DNA from: Cellulophaga sp. HaHa_2_95
Lineage (GTDB): Bacteria > Bacteroidota > Bacteroidia > Flavobacteriales > Flavobacteriaceae
Length of the DNA stretch: 64,000 nucleotides
Reading direction: 5' to 3'
NCBI RefSeq assembly: GCF_019278565.1
Contig: NZ_CP058988.1
Coordinates: forward strand, 2,046,001 to 2,110,000
Below are positions 44,515 to 53,398 of the stretch, one piece after another; position 1 is the stretch's first letter, and every line of letters begins with the position of its first letter. A program made the position numbers and the translations under genes. The notes below the pieces were generated by a model, which was not told the DNA's origin, searched no databases, and worked only from the letters and a program-made list of their open reading frames with translations.

Positions 44515-45909
44515 TTACAAATTTAGATTAGATATTTCTTGGAGGTCTTCATCATCATCGGAGTCATCATTGGCTCTTTTTAATAAAGAATCGGGAATGG
44601 ACTTCTTTGCTTTAGCGCCCATTTTTTTTAATTTCTGAATACTGGTCACAATATTACCGCGGCCATCTACTAGTTTGTTCATAGCACCTCGATATTCTAC
44701 CTTAGCTTCGTCCATTTTTTTGCCCACTTTCATTAAGTCGCTCACAAAACCTTCAAACTTATCATATAGCGCCCCAGCTTGTCTGGCAATCTCCAGGGCA
44801 TTACGTTGTTGCTTTTCATTATTCCACATACTATCAATAGTACGTAGTGTAGCCAATAGGGTAGAGGGAGTTACGATAATAATATTTTGTTCAAATGCTT
44901 TATTGTATAGCGTGTTGTCATTGTTAATAGCGACTGCAAATGCAGGTTCAATTGGCACAAAAAGTAGCACAAAATCTGGGCTTTCCATTTCGTACAGATC
45001 TTCGTATTTCTTAGCAGATAGTTGGTCTACATGGCGGCGAAGAGAATTGATGTGATCTTTTAGGAATTTATCTTTCAATTCGTCTTCCGCATTTACATAA
45101 CGCTCATAGTCTGTTAAAGAAACTTTAGAATCTACAATCATTTTCTTCCCGTCGGGTAGATTAATAATCACGTCCGGTAATACGCGGGAACCATCTTCTC
45201 TAGTGAAACTTTGTTGTACAGAATACTCTCTGTCTTTTTCTAATCCAGACTTTTCTAAAACACGTTCAAGGACCAATTCTCCCCAATTCCCTTGCATTTT
45301 ACTATCGCCTTTTAATGCTTTAGTTAAATTTTCGGCCTCTTGGGTAATCTTTAAATTTTGTAATTGTAAGGTTGCCAGTTGTTCTTTTAATGCAGAATGC
45401 ATACCTACACTCTCTTTTTGGCTGTCATCTACCTTTTTCTCAAATAAGAGTATTTTTTCTTGCAGCGGATTTAAAATGTTTTTAATATTCTCTTTATTCT
45501 GTTCCGTGAATTTACTGCTCTTTTCATCTAGGATTTTATTGGCAAGATTTTCAAATTCTTTGGTGAATTTTTCTTGTAGTTTTTCTACTTCTTCTTTTTG
45601 CTCTGTATTTTTAAGTTGAAGATTCTCTAGATCCACTTGGTATCTTGTAATTTGATTTCCTAAGAGTTCTTTTTCATTCCGAAGTTCATTTTTATCTAAT
45701 TCTGCTAAGGAGCGTATTTCTGCTATAGTCTCTTCTGCTTGAGAAAGCTTTTGCTCTAAAGAAGTATTGTTAATACGTAACTGTTCCTCACGTGCTATCA
45801 AAGCACTTTGTGAAGAAATGGTCTTAAGCTTTTGAATATAGTTTCCTAAAAAGAATCCTATAGCGATACATGCAATTCCAATAAGTAAATAGATGATGTA
45901 CTCGTTCAT
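44515..45909 (-). CDS. rmuC: RmuC family protein
   Basis: 464 aa from the ATG at 45907-45909 (MNEYIIYLLIGIACIAIGFFLG); the frame extends six codons upstream. A single N-terminal membrane helix is followed by a long coiled coil (about residues 30-185) rich in Glu/Lys/Gln. The RmuC core is GNWGELVLERVLEKSGLEKDREY, SRVLPDVIINLPDGKKMIVDSK and LLFVPIEPAFAVA. RmuC limits inversion at short inverted repeats and has a nuclease-like fold. Monocistronic. Confidence 0.95.
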   Translation of the reverse strand: MNEYIIYLLIGIACIAIGFFLGNYIQKLKTISSQSALIAREEQLRINNTSLEQKLSQAEETIAEIRSLAELDKNELRNEKELLGNQITRYQVDLENLQLKNTEQKEEVEKLQEKFTKEFENLANKILDEKSSKFTEQNKENIKNILNPLQEKILLFEKKVDDSQKESVGMHSALKEQLATLQLQNLKITQEAENLTKALKGDSKMQGNWGELVLERVLEKSGLEKDREYSVQQSFTREDGSRVLPDVIINLPDGKKMIVDSKVSLTDYERYVNAEDELKDKFLKDHINSLRRHVDQLSAKKYEDLYEMESPDFVLLFVPIEPAFAVAINNDNTLYNKAFEQNIIIVTPSTLLATLRTIDSMWNNEKQQRNALEIARQAGALYDKFEGFVSDLMKVGKKMDEAKVEYRGAMNKLVDGRGNIVTSIQKLKKMGAKAKKSIPDSLLKRANDDSDDDEDLQEISNLNL

Positions 45910-46028
45910 TTGTATTTTAATTAGCAAAAAAGTAAAGATACTAGATTGGCTAGAATATAAATACAGCTTAAAACTATTTTGTTTTAAATATATGAACCCG
46001 TTATATAGACTATTTAGAGATCTTTAAG

Positions 46029-46763
46029 TTACACCATAGCGCCATTTGCGCCAATTACTTGGCCAGAGATCCATTTAGAATCATCACTAGCTAAAAACAA
46101 TACGATCTTGGCAATATCTTTAGGGTCTGCTAACCTGCCAAAAGCATTCATGCCTTTAAGCTTCGCTATAAAATCTTCAGATTTCCCTTCTAAAAATAGT
46201 TCCGTATTGGTTGGTCCTGGAGCAATAGCATTAACAGAAATGCCTCTTCCTACTTCTTTAGAAAAAACACGCGTCATCTGTTCTACCGCAGCTTTAGTAG
46301 CAGAGTAAATACCATAACTTGGAAGCATCAACTTTGTAGTGCTTGACGAGAAATTTATAATAATACCATTATCTGCTAGCTTTGCAGATGCTTCTTGCAT
46401 GGTATTGAAAACACCACGTACATTTACATCAAACTGTGATGTAAAATCATCTTGACTATAATCTTTAAAAGGCTTATTCTTCATAATCCCAGCATTATTA
46501 ATCAATACATCAACTTGACCAAATGCGGCAATAGTTTCTTCAAATAAGCGAATTACGTCTTCTTTCTTACTTACATCTGCTTGTACAGCAATTGCAGTAC
46601 CTCCATTTTTAAGTATGGTGGCACTAGTTTCTTCCGCTTCGTCTTTACTATTGGTATAATTCACGACAACCTTGGCGCCATTATCTGCTAAGAGTAATGC
46701 TATTTCTTTTCCAATACCTCTGGAAGATCCCGTAATAATGATGGATTTGTTTGCTACTTTCAT
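46029..46763 (-). CDS. SDR family oxidoreductase
   Basis: 244 aa short-chain dehydrogenase. NAD(P)-binding loop ITGSSRGIGKEIALLLADNG, LINNAGIMKNKPF, and the Tyr/Lys pair in SYGIYSATKAAVEQMTRVF. The Asn and Ser of the tetrad are present (INFSSSTTKL). It resembles 3-oxoacyl-ACP reductase (FabG-like), but the substrate is unknown. 84 bases upstream of the ABC ATPase stop; its relationship to the B12 locus is positional only. Confidence 0.88.
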   Translation of the reverse strand: MKVANKSIIITGSSRGIGKEIALLLADNGAKVVVNYTNSKDEAEETSATILKNGGTAIAVQADVSKKEDVIRLFEETIAAFGQVDVLINNAGIMKNKPFKDYSQDDFTSQFDVNVRGVFNTMQEASAKLADNGIIINFSSSTTKLMLPSYGIYSATKAAVEQMTRVFSKEVGRGISVNAIAPGPTNTELFLEGKSEDFIAKLKGMNAFGRLADPKDIAKIVLFLASDDSKWISGQVIGANGAMV

Positions 46764-46847
46764 GCGTGTGGTTTTGAAATTTAAAATTAAAGAATAAAAA
46801 GCAGGCGTACTTTTAAATTAACGTTAAAAAAGACTGGTAAAAAGCTG

Positions 46848-47639
46848 TTACACGATTTTAAAACTCCCTAGAATAGGATCAAACTCTATAATATTAGCTG
46901 GGAATAATTTTTCAAAATACTTTCCTTGAATTAAAGCCTCTGGCGTGTCAAAATAACTATCTTCCTTACGGAGTAAAAGCATTTTATCGCATAGTTGCAG
47001 TGCAACTTCAATTTCATGGGTAGTAAACAGAATGGTCTTTTGTGTTTGGTGTGCTATGGTTTTGAGTAATTTTAAAATTTGCACTTTATGGTACAAATCT
47101 AAATGTGATGTGGGTTCATCTAACAAGATGATAGGAGTGTCTTGTGCTAATGCACGTGCAATCATCACCCGTTGTAATTGGCCATCACTCAGTTCATAGC
47201 ATTTTTTGTGTTGCAATGTTTCAATTTCTACGAGTTGAATAGCTTCTTTAGTTTTTACTTTGTCTACTGCTGTGAGCGTGCCGAGCCAATTGGTATAAGG
47301 TTGCCTACCTAAAGCAATTAACTCAGCTACGGTAAGGTTTTTAGAAGCAATGGCTTCAGTGAGTACAAGACTTATTTTAGTCGCTAATTCTAATGGCGTG
47401 TAGTTTTGGATTGTTTTATGTTCAATGGCTATAGCTCCTGAAATCGATTTTTGGACGGCGCCAAGCGTACGAAGTAAGGTAGATTTACCTATGCCATTAA
47501 TACCAACAATAGCAGCTAGTTCTCCTTTGTTTAAAGAAAAGGAGATGTCCTTAACAATAATAATATCCTGCTTTTTACGCTGGTAACCAATACTAAGATT
47601 GGCAATTTCTAGGGCGATATGTTTTTCGTTTTCTAGGAT
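46848..47639 (-). CDS. btuD: B12/iron-type ABC transporter ATPase, no canonical start codon
   Basis: Open frame 46848-47651 encodes a complete FecE/BtuD-type ATPase of about 263 aa: Walker A AAIVGINGIGKSTLLRTLG, signature YELSDGQLQRVMIARALAQ, Walker B PIILLDEPTSHLD and the H-loop ILFTTHEIEVALQL. But the frame has no ATG, GTG or TTG before a TTG at 47214-47216, which lies after Walker A and would give a dead protein. The 5' end reads AGA ATA GAA ATC ATC CTA GAA AAC, so an ATC or ATA start is likely; I place it at the second ATC (47637-47639). It is 5 bases from the stop of the serine hydrolase gene, so it may be translated by coupling. A sequencing error is possible. Confidence 0.72.
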   Translation of the reverse strand: MLENEKHIALEIANLSIGYQRKKQDIIIVKDISFSLNKGELAAIVGINGIGKSTLLRTLGAVQKSISGAIAIEHKTIQNYTPLELATKISLVLTEAIASKNLTVAELIALGRQPYTNWLGTLTAVDKVKTKEAIQLVEIETLQHKKCYELSDGQLQRVMIARALAQDTPIILLDEPTSHLDLYHKVQILKLLKTIAHQTQKTILFTTHEIEVALQLCDKMLLLRKEDSYFDTPEALIQGKYFEKLFPANIIEFDPILGSFKIV

Positions 47640-47644
47640 GATTT

Positions 47645-48688
47645 CTATTCTTTAGTCAGCGTTTGTCTAATTATCTCTCTGATTTTCATTTCAAAATAGA
47701 ATGTTTGACGAATAGCATCATCATTCCAATCTAAATTTTCTAAAACAATAATACTAGTTTTATATTCGGGATAGTATAAATTCATAGAAATATATCCAGG
47801 AGCGTATCCGGTATGTCCAATTTCTTTAAGCTGGTTTTCATCAGAAACTCTTATGCCATATGCATACCCTATTGGCCCAAAAAGGGAATGGTTTTGAGTG
47901 GCACTCGGAGTAATTAGTAATTGATAGCTTTCTTTTTGTAGTAATTTTTGTTGGTGTAAAGCAGTATTCCATTTTAGTAAATCACTAGCACTAGCTATTA
48001 AGTAGCCCGCCGGAATATACGCGGTGGAAAAGTCAGTTTTACTAATGGTATAGCTATTGTTATTATTTTTAATTTTTCCTTCAACAAGATTTGGTTGCTT
48101 AGTGCTTAAGCTTTCTAGATGGTTTGCAATACCGCATAATGTAAATAAATTGGAAGCCAACTGTACATATGAACTATTGTAACCTTGTTCCAAAATATCA
48201 CCTAGAAGTTGATATCCGATATTAGAATAGGAAAAATCTGTTCCGGGAGCAAAAGCTAAATCTTCTTGTAAATCTATAATACCGTGCGTATGATTTAAAA
48301 GTTGATGAATTGTAATGGTATTTTTCCATTCCATTTTTAGATTAGGAAGATATTTTGAAATTGGGTCGTTTAATTTTAGTATTTGTTCCTCTGCCGCTCG
48401 GAGAATGAGCACTGCTGTAATTTGCTTGCTAAGGGAACCAATAATGAATTTATCTGTTTGCGTAAACTCCGTTTTATCTTTAGAAAAGCCTATAGACTTC
48501 TTATAAAAAATAGCATCATTGACGGCTAGGATTATTTTTCCGTTAAAAGGTCTAGGTTGATTTGTTTGCAAAAGGGAATCTATAGCATCACTTATGCCTT
48601 GAAAGTTGGTAGATTGACCAAAGCTCACGCTATAGCTAGCGGTAAAACTTAATATGATAATGATTTTATGGAGTAGCTTTAGTTTCAT
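47645..48688 (-). CDS. Serine hydrolase of the beta-lactamase/DD-peptidase fold
   Basis: 347 aa with a signal peptide (MKLKLLHKIIIILSFTASYSVSFGQ). The SxxK motif is in IIGSLSKQITAVLIL (near residue 87), the YxN motif in FSYSNIGYQLLG and the KTG-like box as IGHTGYAPGYIS. These place it in the class C/penicillin-binding-like family of esterases, DD-peptidases and beta-lactamases. Its insertion between the permease and the ATPase genes of the B12 operon is unusual; a link to cobalamin use is not shown. 10 bases from the permease and 5 from the ATPase. Confidence 0.85.
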   Translation of the reverse strand: MKLKLLHKIIIILSFTASYSVSFGQSTNFQGISDAIDSLLQTNQPRPFNGKIILAVNDAIFYKKSIGFSKDKTEFTQTDKFIIGSLSKQITAVLILRAAEEQILKLNDPISKYLPNLKMEWKNTITIHQLLNHTHGIIDLQEDLAFAPGTDFSYSNIGYQLLGDILEQGYNSSYVQLASNLFTLCGIANHLESLSTKQPNLVEGKIKNNNNSYTISKTDFSTAYIPAGYLIASASDLLKWNTALHQQKLLQKESYQLLITPSATQNHSLFGPIGYAYGIRVSDENQLKEIGHTGYAPGYISMNLYYPEYKTSIIVLENLDWNDDAIRQTFYFEMKIREIIRQTLTKE

Positions 48689-48698
48689 CTTTTCGGAA

Positions 48699-49730
48699 TT
48701 AAAAAATCATTTTTCGTTTTCGAACCAATAGCCATACAACCACAGGAGCACCTACTAAGCTGGTTATGGCATTGATGGGTAAAACGCTTACCGATAAAGG
48801 TAGTTGCGCAATACTATCACATACCAACATTAAAATAGCGCCATATATAAGAACTGCTGGTACCAATATTTTATGATCTGTGGTATTAAATATTTGTCGC
48901 GTTAAATGGGGTACTGCTAAGCCAATAAAAGCAATGGGGCCAGCAAAAGCTGTAATACCACCAGCCAATAATCCTGTGGCAATAATAATAATAAATCTAG
49001 ATTTTTTTAAACTTACTCCGAGACTCCGAGCGTAATTTTCACCTAATAAAAAGGCATTCAAAGATTTTATAGAAAAGATACTTAAAAGCACTCCTATACT
49101 TGTTATTCCAGCTAATAATCCCAATTGCGGCCATGATAAATCTCCTAAACTTCCAAAGCTCCAATAAATGTATTGCTGTAATTGTTCTGAAGTTGTGAAA
49201 TAGGAGAGTACACTAACTAAGGCGCCAGTTATACTCCCAAACATAAGCCCTATAATAAGTAGAGACATGGTATCTTTTACTTTCATGGCAACAGACAGAA
49301 CAGCGAGTAATACAAGAAAGCTACCTAAACTAGAAGCAATGGCTAAGGAGGCATCATTAAAAAGTGAAATTCCAAAAACACTAGAAAATAAACCCGCTCC
49401 CATAATTAGTACAGCAGCACCTAAGCTTGCACCAGAACTAATGCCCAATACAAACGGGCCGGCTAATGGATTTCTAAAAAGTGTTTGCATTAATAAACCA
49501 CTTAAAGATAATCCGCCACCCACAAGAATAGCTGTTATAGCTTTAGGAACTCTGTAGTTCCAAATAATATAATGCCAAGACTCATCAGGGTCAGCGCTAC
49601 CCATAAGTGTATTAAGAGTGTTTTTTAAAGGAATGTGAACAGAACCTAAACTTATATTTATTAAAAAAAAGACACACAGTAGCAGTACTAAGCATAAGAA
49701 ATAAAAGGAGTACTTTTTGGTAGAATGCAC
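48699..49730 (-). CDS. btuC: FecCD/BtuC-type ABC transporter permease
   Basis: 343 aa with about ten hydrophobic segments (YFLCLVLLLCVFFLINI; AILVGGGLSLSGLLMQTLFRN; ILGISSGASLGAAVLIMG). The cytoplasmic coupling region shows GGITAFAGPIAFIGLAVPHLTR, typical of the FecCD family that imports ferric siderophores and vitamin B12. The next-to-last gene position is directly adjoining the substrate-binding gene (1-base spacing). Confidence 0.92.
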   Translation of the reverse strand: MHSTKKYSFYFLCLVLLLCVFFLINISLGSVHIPLKNTLNTLMGSADPDESWHYIIWNYRVPKAITAILVGGGLSLSGLLMQTLFRNPLAGPFVLGISSGASLGAAVLIMGAGLFSSVFGISLFNDASLAIASSLGSFLVLLAVLSVAMKVKDTMSLLIIGLMFGSITGALVSVLSYFTTSEQLQQYIYWSFGSLGDLSWPQLGLLAGITSIGVLLSIFSIKSLNAFLLGENYARSLGVSLKKSRFIIIIATGLLAGGITAFAGPIAFIGLAVPHLTRQIFNTTDHKILVPAVLIYGAILMLVCDSIAQLPLSVSVLPINAITSLVGAPVVVWLLVRKRKMIF

Positions 49731-50876
49731 TTAATCTATAGGTTTGAAAAAAGTTGGTGTATACTCAGGTATTAGCTCAGGGTGAAATATATGAATTAAA
49801 TCTTTAAGAACTAAATCTGGCCTGTTGGGGGCCAACTCATAATAAAGGAGGCCTCCAGTTTCGCCAGTAGTATTAGCAAAAGAATACACCTTCTTATTTT
49901 TAAAGGCATCAAACTGTTGATAATGCAGACTGTTTGCAGTCATATCTTTATAGGAGGTAAATTGAGAAGGAGAAATCCAGTAGTTCGCTTTTTTTCCTTT
50001 ATCCAAAACACTTTCCCAACTCAACGATAAACTACCTGCATCATCTGTATCCTTAAAAATATAAGAAGCATTGGCATCTTCAATAAATTTGGAAGCCCAA
50101 CTCTTTCCACCGGGTAAATACCAAACATCATTGTATATAGCACCACTTAATACAGTAGGTTTATTTGTAGCTTTTGTCGCTAATTCTTTTGCGGCTAAAT
50201 AATTGTTTGTAATGTCTTGAAAAATAGCATCTGCTTTCTTTTCGAGTCCGTAAAAAGGTGCAAAAAATTTAATCCATTCTGCTTTTCCTAAGGGTGTTTC
50301 TTCTGTCCAATCGCCATTGTACACTACAGGAATATTTGCACGCTGAATGGTTTCGTACATTTTATTCTCATTATGAATACTAAAGCCTACCACCAAATTT
50401 GGCTGTAATGCTAAAAGTAATTCGGTATTTATGGTTTCATTCTGCCCTAATTCTTTGACTTTCCCTTCAGAAATTAATTTTCTTGTTTTTTGCGATGAGA
50501 TATATTTGGTGTCAGGGAAACCTACCAAAGTGTGCTCTACACCCAAGGCTTCTAAAACAGGAATGTGCGTAGTAGAGGTAACAACCACATTGGTAATAGG
50601 AACAGTGACAATAGCATCGTATTCATCACGATTTAAAGTCATAGAAGCTGCCTTTTCTTTTGGGATTAGTGCGTAGGTGAAAACAGCTTCTGCATTTGGC
50701 CAAGGCGATGTAATTTTGATAATAGTAACCCCGCTAGGTTGCTTTTCAATAGAAAAACCTTTAGCATATAAAACATTAGTGCTTGGAATTATTTTTTCTA
50801 CAAAATCAGGTATTTTCTTGTTTTCCTCTTTGCAGGAAAGGAATATTATCGTGATAAGGAGAAAAAAATATTTCAT
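49731..50876 (-). CDS. btuF: Substrate-binding lipoprotein of a B12-type ABC importer
   Basis: 381 aa. The signal ends at a lipobox, LITIIFLSCKEEN, with Cys at residue 15. Two lobes follow; YDAIVTVPITNVVVTSTTHI and GVEHTLVGFPDTKYI correspond to the N-lobe and LALQPNLVVGFSIHNE to the usual LKPDLVI element. It is the first gene of the minus-strand importer operon. Ligand B12 is inferred from the divergent cobalamin riboswitch and BtuB-like receptor. No riboswitch is visible in its own 85-base upstream gap. Confidence 0.82.
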   Translation of the reverse strand: MKYFFLLITIIFLSCKEENKKIPDFVEKIIPSTNVLYAKGFSIEKQPSGVTIIKITSPWPNAEAVFTYALIPKEKAASMTLNRDEYDAIVTVPITNVVVTSTTHIPVLEALGVEHTLVGFPDTKYISSQKTRKLISEGKVKELGQNETINTELLLALQPNLVVGFSIHNENKMYETIQRANIPVVYNGDWTEETPLGKAEWIKFFAPFYGLEKKADAIFQDITNNYLAAKELATKATNKPTVLSGAIYNDVWYLPGGKSWASKFIEDANASYIFKDTDDAGSLSLSWESVLDKGKKANYWISPSQFTSYKDMTANSLHYQQFDAFKNKKVYSFANTTGETGGLLYYELAPNRPDLVLKDLIHIFHPELIPEYTPTFFKPID

Positions 50877-50961
50877 TTATTTAGGGAGTATTATTTTTTG
50901 CAAGGTAGCAAAAGTCATATTTTTTATGGATTTAAGGGCTTAATTTTATGAAAATTTAAAC

Positions 50962-51081
50962 ATGAGAGGTAATTCTAATTTAACATTATATATTGTTGCA
51001 GGCATAATTATACTTCATTTTGTGGTTGGTTTTATTTGGCTGATGATCAAGATGAATAAAAAAAATAACGATGATAAGTGA
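50962..51081 (+). CDS. 39-aa single-pass membrane peptide
   Basis: A 39-codon frame, MRGNSNLTLYIVAGIIILHF then VVGFIWLMIKM and a basic/acidic tail KKNNDDK. One membrane helix (about residues 7-29), small polar ends, cytoplasmic positive tail. It lies between the btuF start and the riboswitch on the plus strand. Too short for ordinary ORF calling. I cannot verify conservation; a neat helix and clean ATG make it plausible. Its promoter is not obvious in the 85-base gap. Confidence 0.5.
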   Translation: MRGNSNLTLYIVAGIIILHFVVGFIWLMIKMNKKNNDDK

Positions 51082-51102
51082 TTTCTTTTCTACTTAAAGC
51101 AA

Positions 51103-51110
51103 TATCTTCG
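51103..51110 (+). promoter_or_regulatory. -7 promoter element of the riboswitch-btuB transcript
   Basis: TATCTTCG differs from TAnnTTTG at one base and lies about 30 bases before the riboswitch. A TTG at -33 is not clear. Confidence 0.35.
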
Positions 51111-51139
51111 TGCCGAATTTTGGTTTAGATAAACGCATA

Positions 51140-51325
51140 GAGTTTATTTGATTAAAAGGGAATCTAGTGTAATTCTAGAGCTGTTCCCGCAACTGTAAGT
51201 TATGCCGAATCGGCACTGATATTTATATCGGTTCGTAATAGGTGGCTATCATATCTTCAAAATACCACTGAGTATAGACTTGGGAAGGTGATTGATAGTA
51301 CACAAGTCAGGAGACCTGCCAAATT
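51140..51325 (+). promoter_or_regulatory. Cobalamin (adenosylcobalamin) riboswitch
   Basis: Canonical elements in order: AAAAGGGAATCTAGTGTAAT (start about 51152), the conserved B12 box neighbourhood CTGTTCCCGCAACTGTAAG (51181-51199), GCCGAATCGGCACTG, GGGAAGGTG (51282-51290) and AGTCAGGAGACCTGCC (51305-51320), the final GACCTGCC arm. It is a 5'-leader of the BtuB-like receptor mRNA and should lower its expression when cobalamin binds. Downstream, CGGGA (51349) and TCCCG (51387) could form an expression-platform stem. Confidence 0.93.
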
Positions 51326-51411
51326 CAAAACAATAATGTTAAACTTTCGGGATAAAGGTTTACGTATGGGTACAGACATACTATTCTCCCGTTTATTCGA
51401 TTTTTTACGAA

Positions 51412-53271
51412 ATGAACAAACAATTTTTAAGTTTATGTGCTATTGCTTTAGCATGTACAAGTGCAGCTGCTCAAGAACAGCTAAACGATTCCATCAAACT
51501 TCAGAAGTTAGATGAAGTTGTAATTAGTGACTCCCGTTTTGAGTTAAAACGTGAGAACTCAGGAAAGACAGTTATTAAAATATCTGCTGAAGAATTACTT
51601 CAAAATCAAGGTAAAACTGTAGCAGAAATTATCAACACTAAAAGTGGTATTGAGATTAATGGAAGTAGAGGTAGAGACGGAGCTGTTCTAGGTGTTTCTG
51701 CTAGAGGTGGCCGTGGTAAACAGGTATTAGTGGTTATAGATGGTGTTCGCGTATCGAACCCTTCTTCCCCTTCTTCAGAGTATGATTTAAGATTATTAGC
51801 AACGGCAAATATTGAATCTATTGAAATTATTAAAGGAGCAGCAAGTACGCTTTTCGGTACAAATGCAGCTACAGCAGTAATAAATATAACGACTAAGAAA
51901 GCATCAAATGAAGCTATTTCAGGAAATTTTCAAACAAGTTTAGGAACGCAACAAACAAAGGACGATCAAAATTATAACCTGTCAAGGTTTTCAAACAGTG
52001 CGCAAGTTAGCGGAACTTTAAATAAGTTTGATTACGCCGTAGGTTTTTCTAATCGCTATTCAGACGGACTTTCTGCTTTTGTAAATTCTGCGGATGAAAA
52101 AGATTTCTTTTCAGAATACAGCACAGATGTGAAAATTGGATATAAGTTTTCTGATAAGTTTAATGTACGTGTTTATGGTAATCAGACCAAAATTAGTACA
52201 GCCTATGATGAGTCTTTCGGAACCGTTGTAGATCCTAGGTATAAAAATAATCAAGAAAGAGTAGGGTTATCTTCGTCATTCTTATATAACGCAAATGGTT
52301 CTATAAATATTAATGCAGCGTATTCAAATTATGATGCAGAAGATATGGGCTCTTATCCAGGAGCTTTTAAAGGAGATAATTATACCGTTGATGTCTATAA
52401 CAAGTATAATTTCAATGATACATTTTATACTATTTTAGGGCTAAACTACATTCAAGATGAATCTGAGTTTTCAGAACTTAAAAATATAACGATTACAGAT
52501 CCTTATGCTAATCTTGTTTATATTTCTTCTTTTGGTTTAAATATAAATGCAGGAGCTCGTTTTAATAATAATTCGGAATACGGTTCTCATGTGGTCTATA
52601 ATATAAACCCATCGTACAGTTATAAATTAGATAATGGCTATGTTAAGGTCTTATCGTCTTATGCAACATCGTACATTACACCATCACTTAGTCAGCTATT
52701 TGGTTTTTTTGGAGCTAATCCCGATTTAAATCCTGAAGAGAATTCTACCATTGAAGGTGGTTTAGAATATGCCAACGATAAATTAAGAGTTAGTACGCTA
52801 TACTTTAATAGAGATGAAAATGAAACTATTATTTACGGAAGTGAAGGATACGAAAATATAGATGGTTTTATAAAAGCGCAAGGAGTAGAGGTTGAGTTAG
52901 ATTGGAACTTGTGTGAAAACTTAACTTGGAATGCTAATTATACCTTTACAGAGCGTAAAGGAGATAACGCTATCCGTATCCCTAAGCATAAAGTAAATAC
53001 ATCATTTAACTATCAATTTTCTGATGCAACTTTTGCTTCGGTAAGTTATGCGTATACCGGAGACCGTTTAGATACTGATTTTAGTACTTTTTCAGATGTG
53101 AGTTTAGACCCATTTTCATTGGTGAATTTATATGTAAGCCATCAACTTATTAATAATAAATTGAGAATTTTTGTAAATGCTCAAAACCTATTGAATGAAG
53201 AATTTGTTGAAACGGTAGGATATACTACGTTGGGTAGAAACTTTAGTTTAGGACTTAATTTGAATTTATAG
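51412..53271 (+). CDS. btuB: TonB-dependent outer-membrane receptor, BtuB-like
   Basis: 619 aa. Signal peptide ends near TSAAAQEQ. The plug domain shows LDEVVISDSRFELKRENSGK (TonB-box region) and VAEIINTKSGIEINGSRGRDG, VLVVIDGVRVSNPSS and ASTLFGTNAATAVINITTK. The barrel (about 150-619) ends with the aromatic-rich TLGRNFSLGLNLNL. It lacks the CarboxypepD-like extension of SusC receptors. The cobalamin riboswitch upstream makes B12 the expected ligand. It energises uptake to the importer encoded divergently. Confidence 0.93.
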   Translation: MNKQFLSLCAIALACTSAAAQEQLNDSIKLQKLDEVVISDSRFELKRENSGKTVIKISAEELLQNQGKTVAEIINTKSGIEINGSRGRDGAVLGVSARGGRGKQVLVVIDGVRVSNPSSPSSEYDLRLLATANIESIEIIKGAASTLFGTNAATAVINITTKKASNEAISGNFQTSLGTQQTKDDQNYNLSRFSNSAQVSGTLNKFDYAVGFSNRYSDGLSAFVNSADEKDFFSEYSTDVKIGYKFSDKFNVRVYGNQTKISTAYDESFGTVVDPRYKNNQERVGLSSSFLYNANGSININAAYSNYDAEDMGSYPGAFKGDNYTVDVYNKYNFNDTFYTILGLNYIQDESEFSELKNITITDPYANLVYISSFGLNINAGARFNNNSEYGSHVVYNINPSYSYKLDNGYVKVLSSYATSYITPSLSQLFGFFGANPDLNPEENSTIEGGLEYANDKLRVSTLYFNRDENETIIYGSEGYENIDGFIKAQGVEVELDWNLCENLTWNANYTFTERKGDNAIRIPKHKVNTSFNYQFSDATFASVSYAYTGDRLDTDFSTFSDVSLDPFSLVNLYVSHQLINNKLRIFVNAQNLLNEEFVETVGYTTLGRNFSLGLNLNL

Positions 53272-53290
53272 GGTTTCAAATTTTTAATTG

Positions 53291-53320
53291 AAAAGGGTCG
53301 CTATTTATAGCGGCCCTTTT
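53291..53320 (+). terminator. Terminator of btuB
   Basis: AAAAGGGTCGCTAT (53291-53304) pairs with ATAGCGGCCCTTTT (53307-53320), with one G-U and a nominal 2-base loop, T-rich end. Confidence 0.85.
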
Positions 53321-53398
53321 TGTTTACAATGAAGAAGAAAATTTTTCGTTATATTAAGGACCTTAGCGTATGCTAGAATCAACCTATACCAAGACCTT

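Noticed and set aside
51288..51515. 75-codon plus-strand ORF covering the end of the riboswitch and the start of btuB
   Set aside because: It crosses the conserved riboswitch 3' arm and overlaps btuB in another frame, so it cannot be an independent gene.
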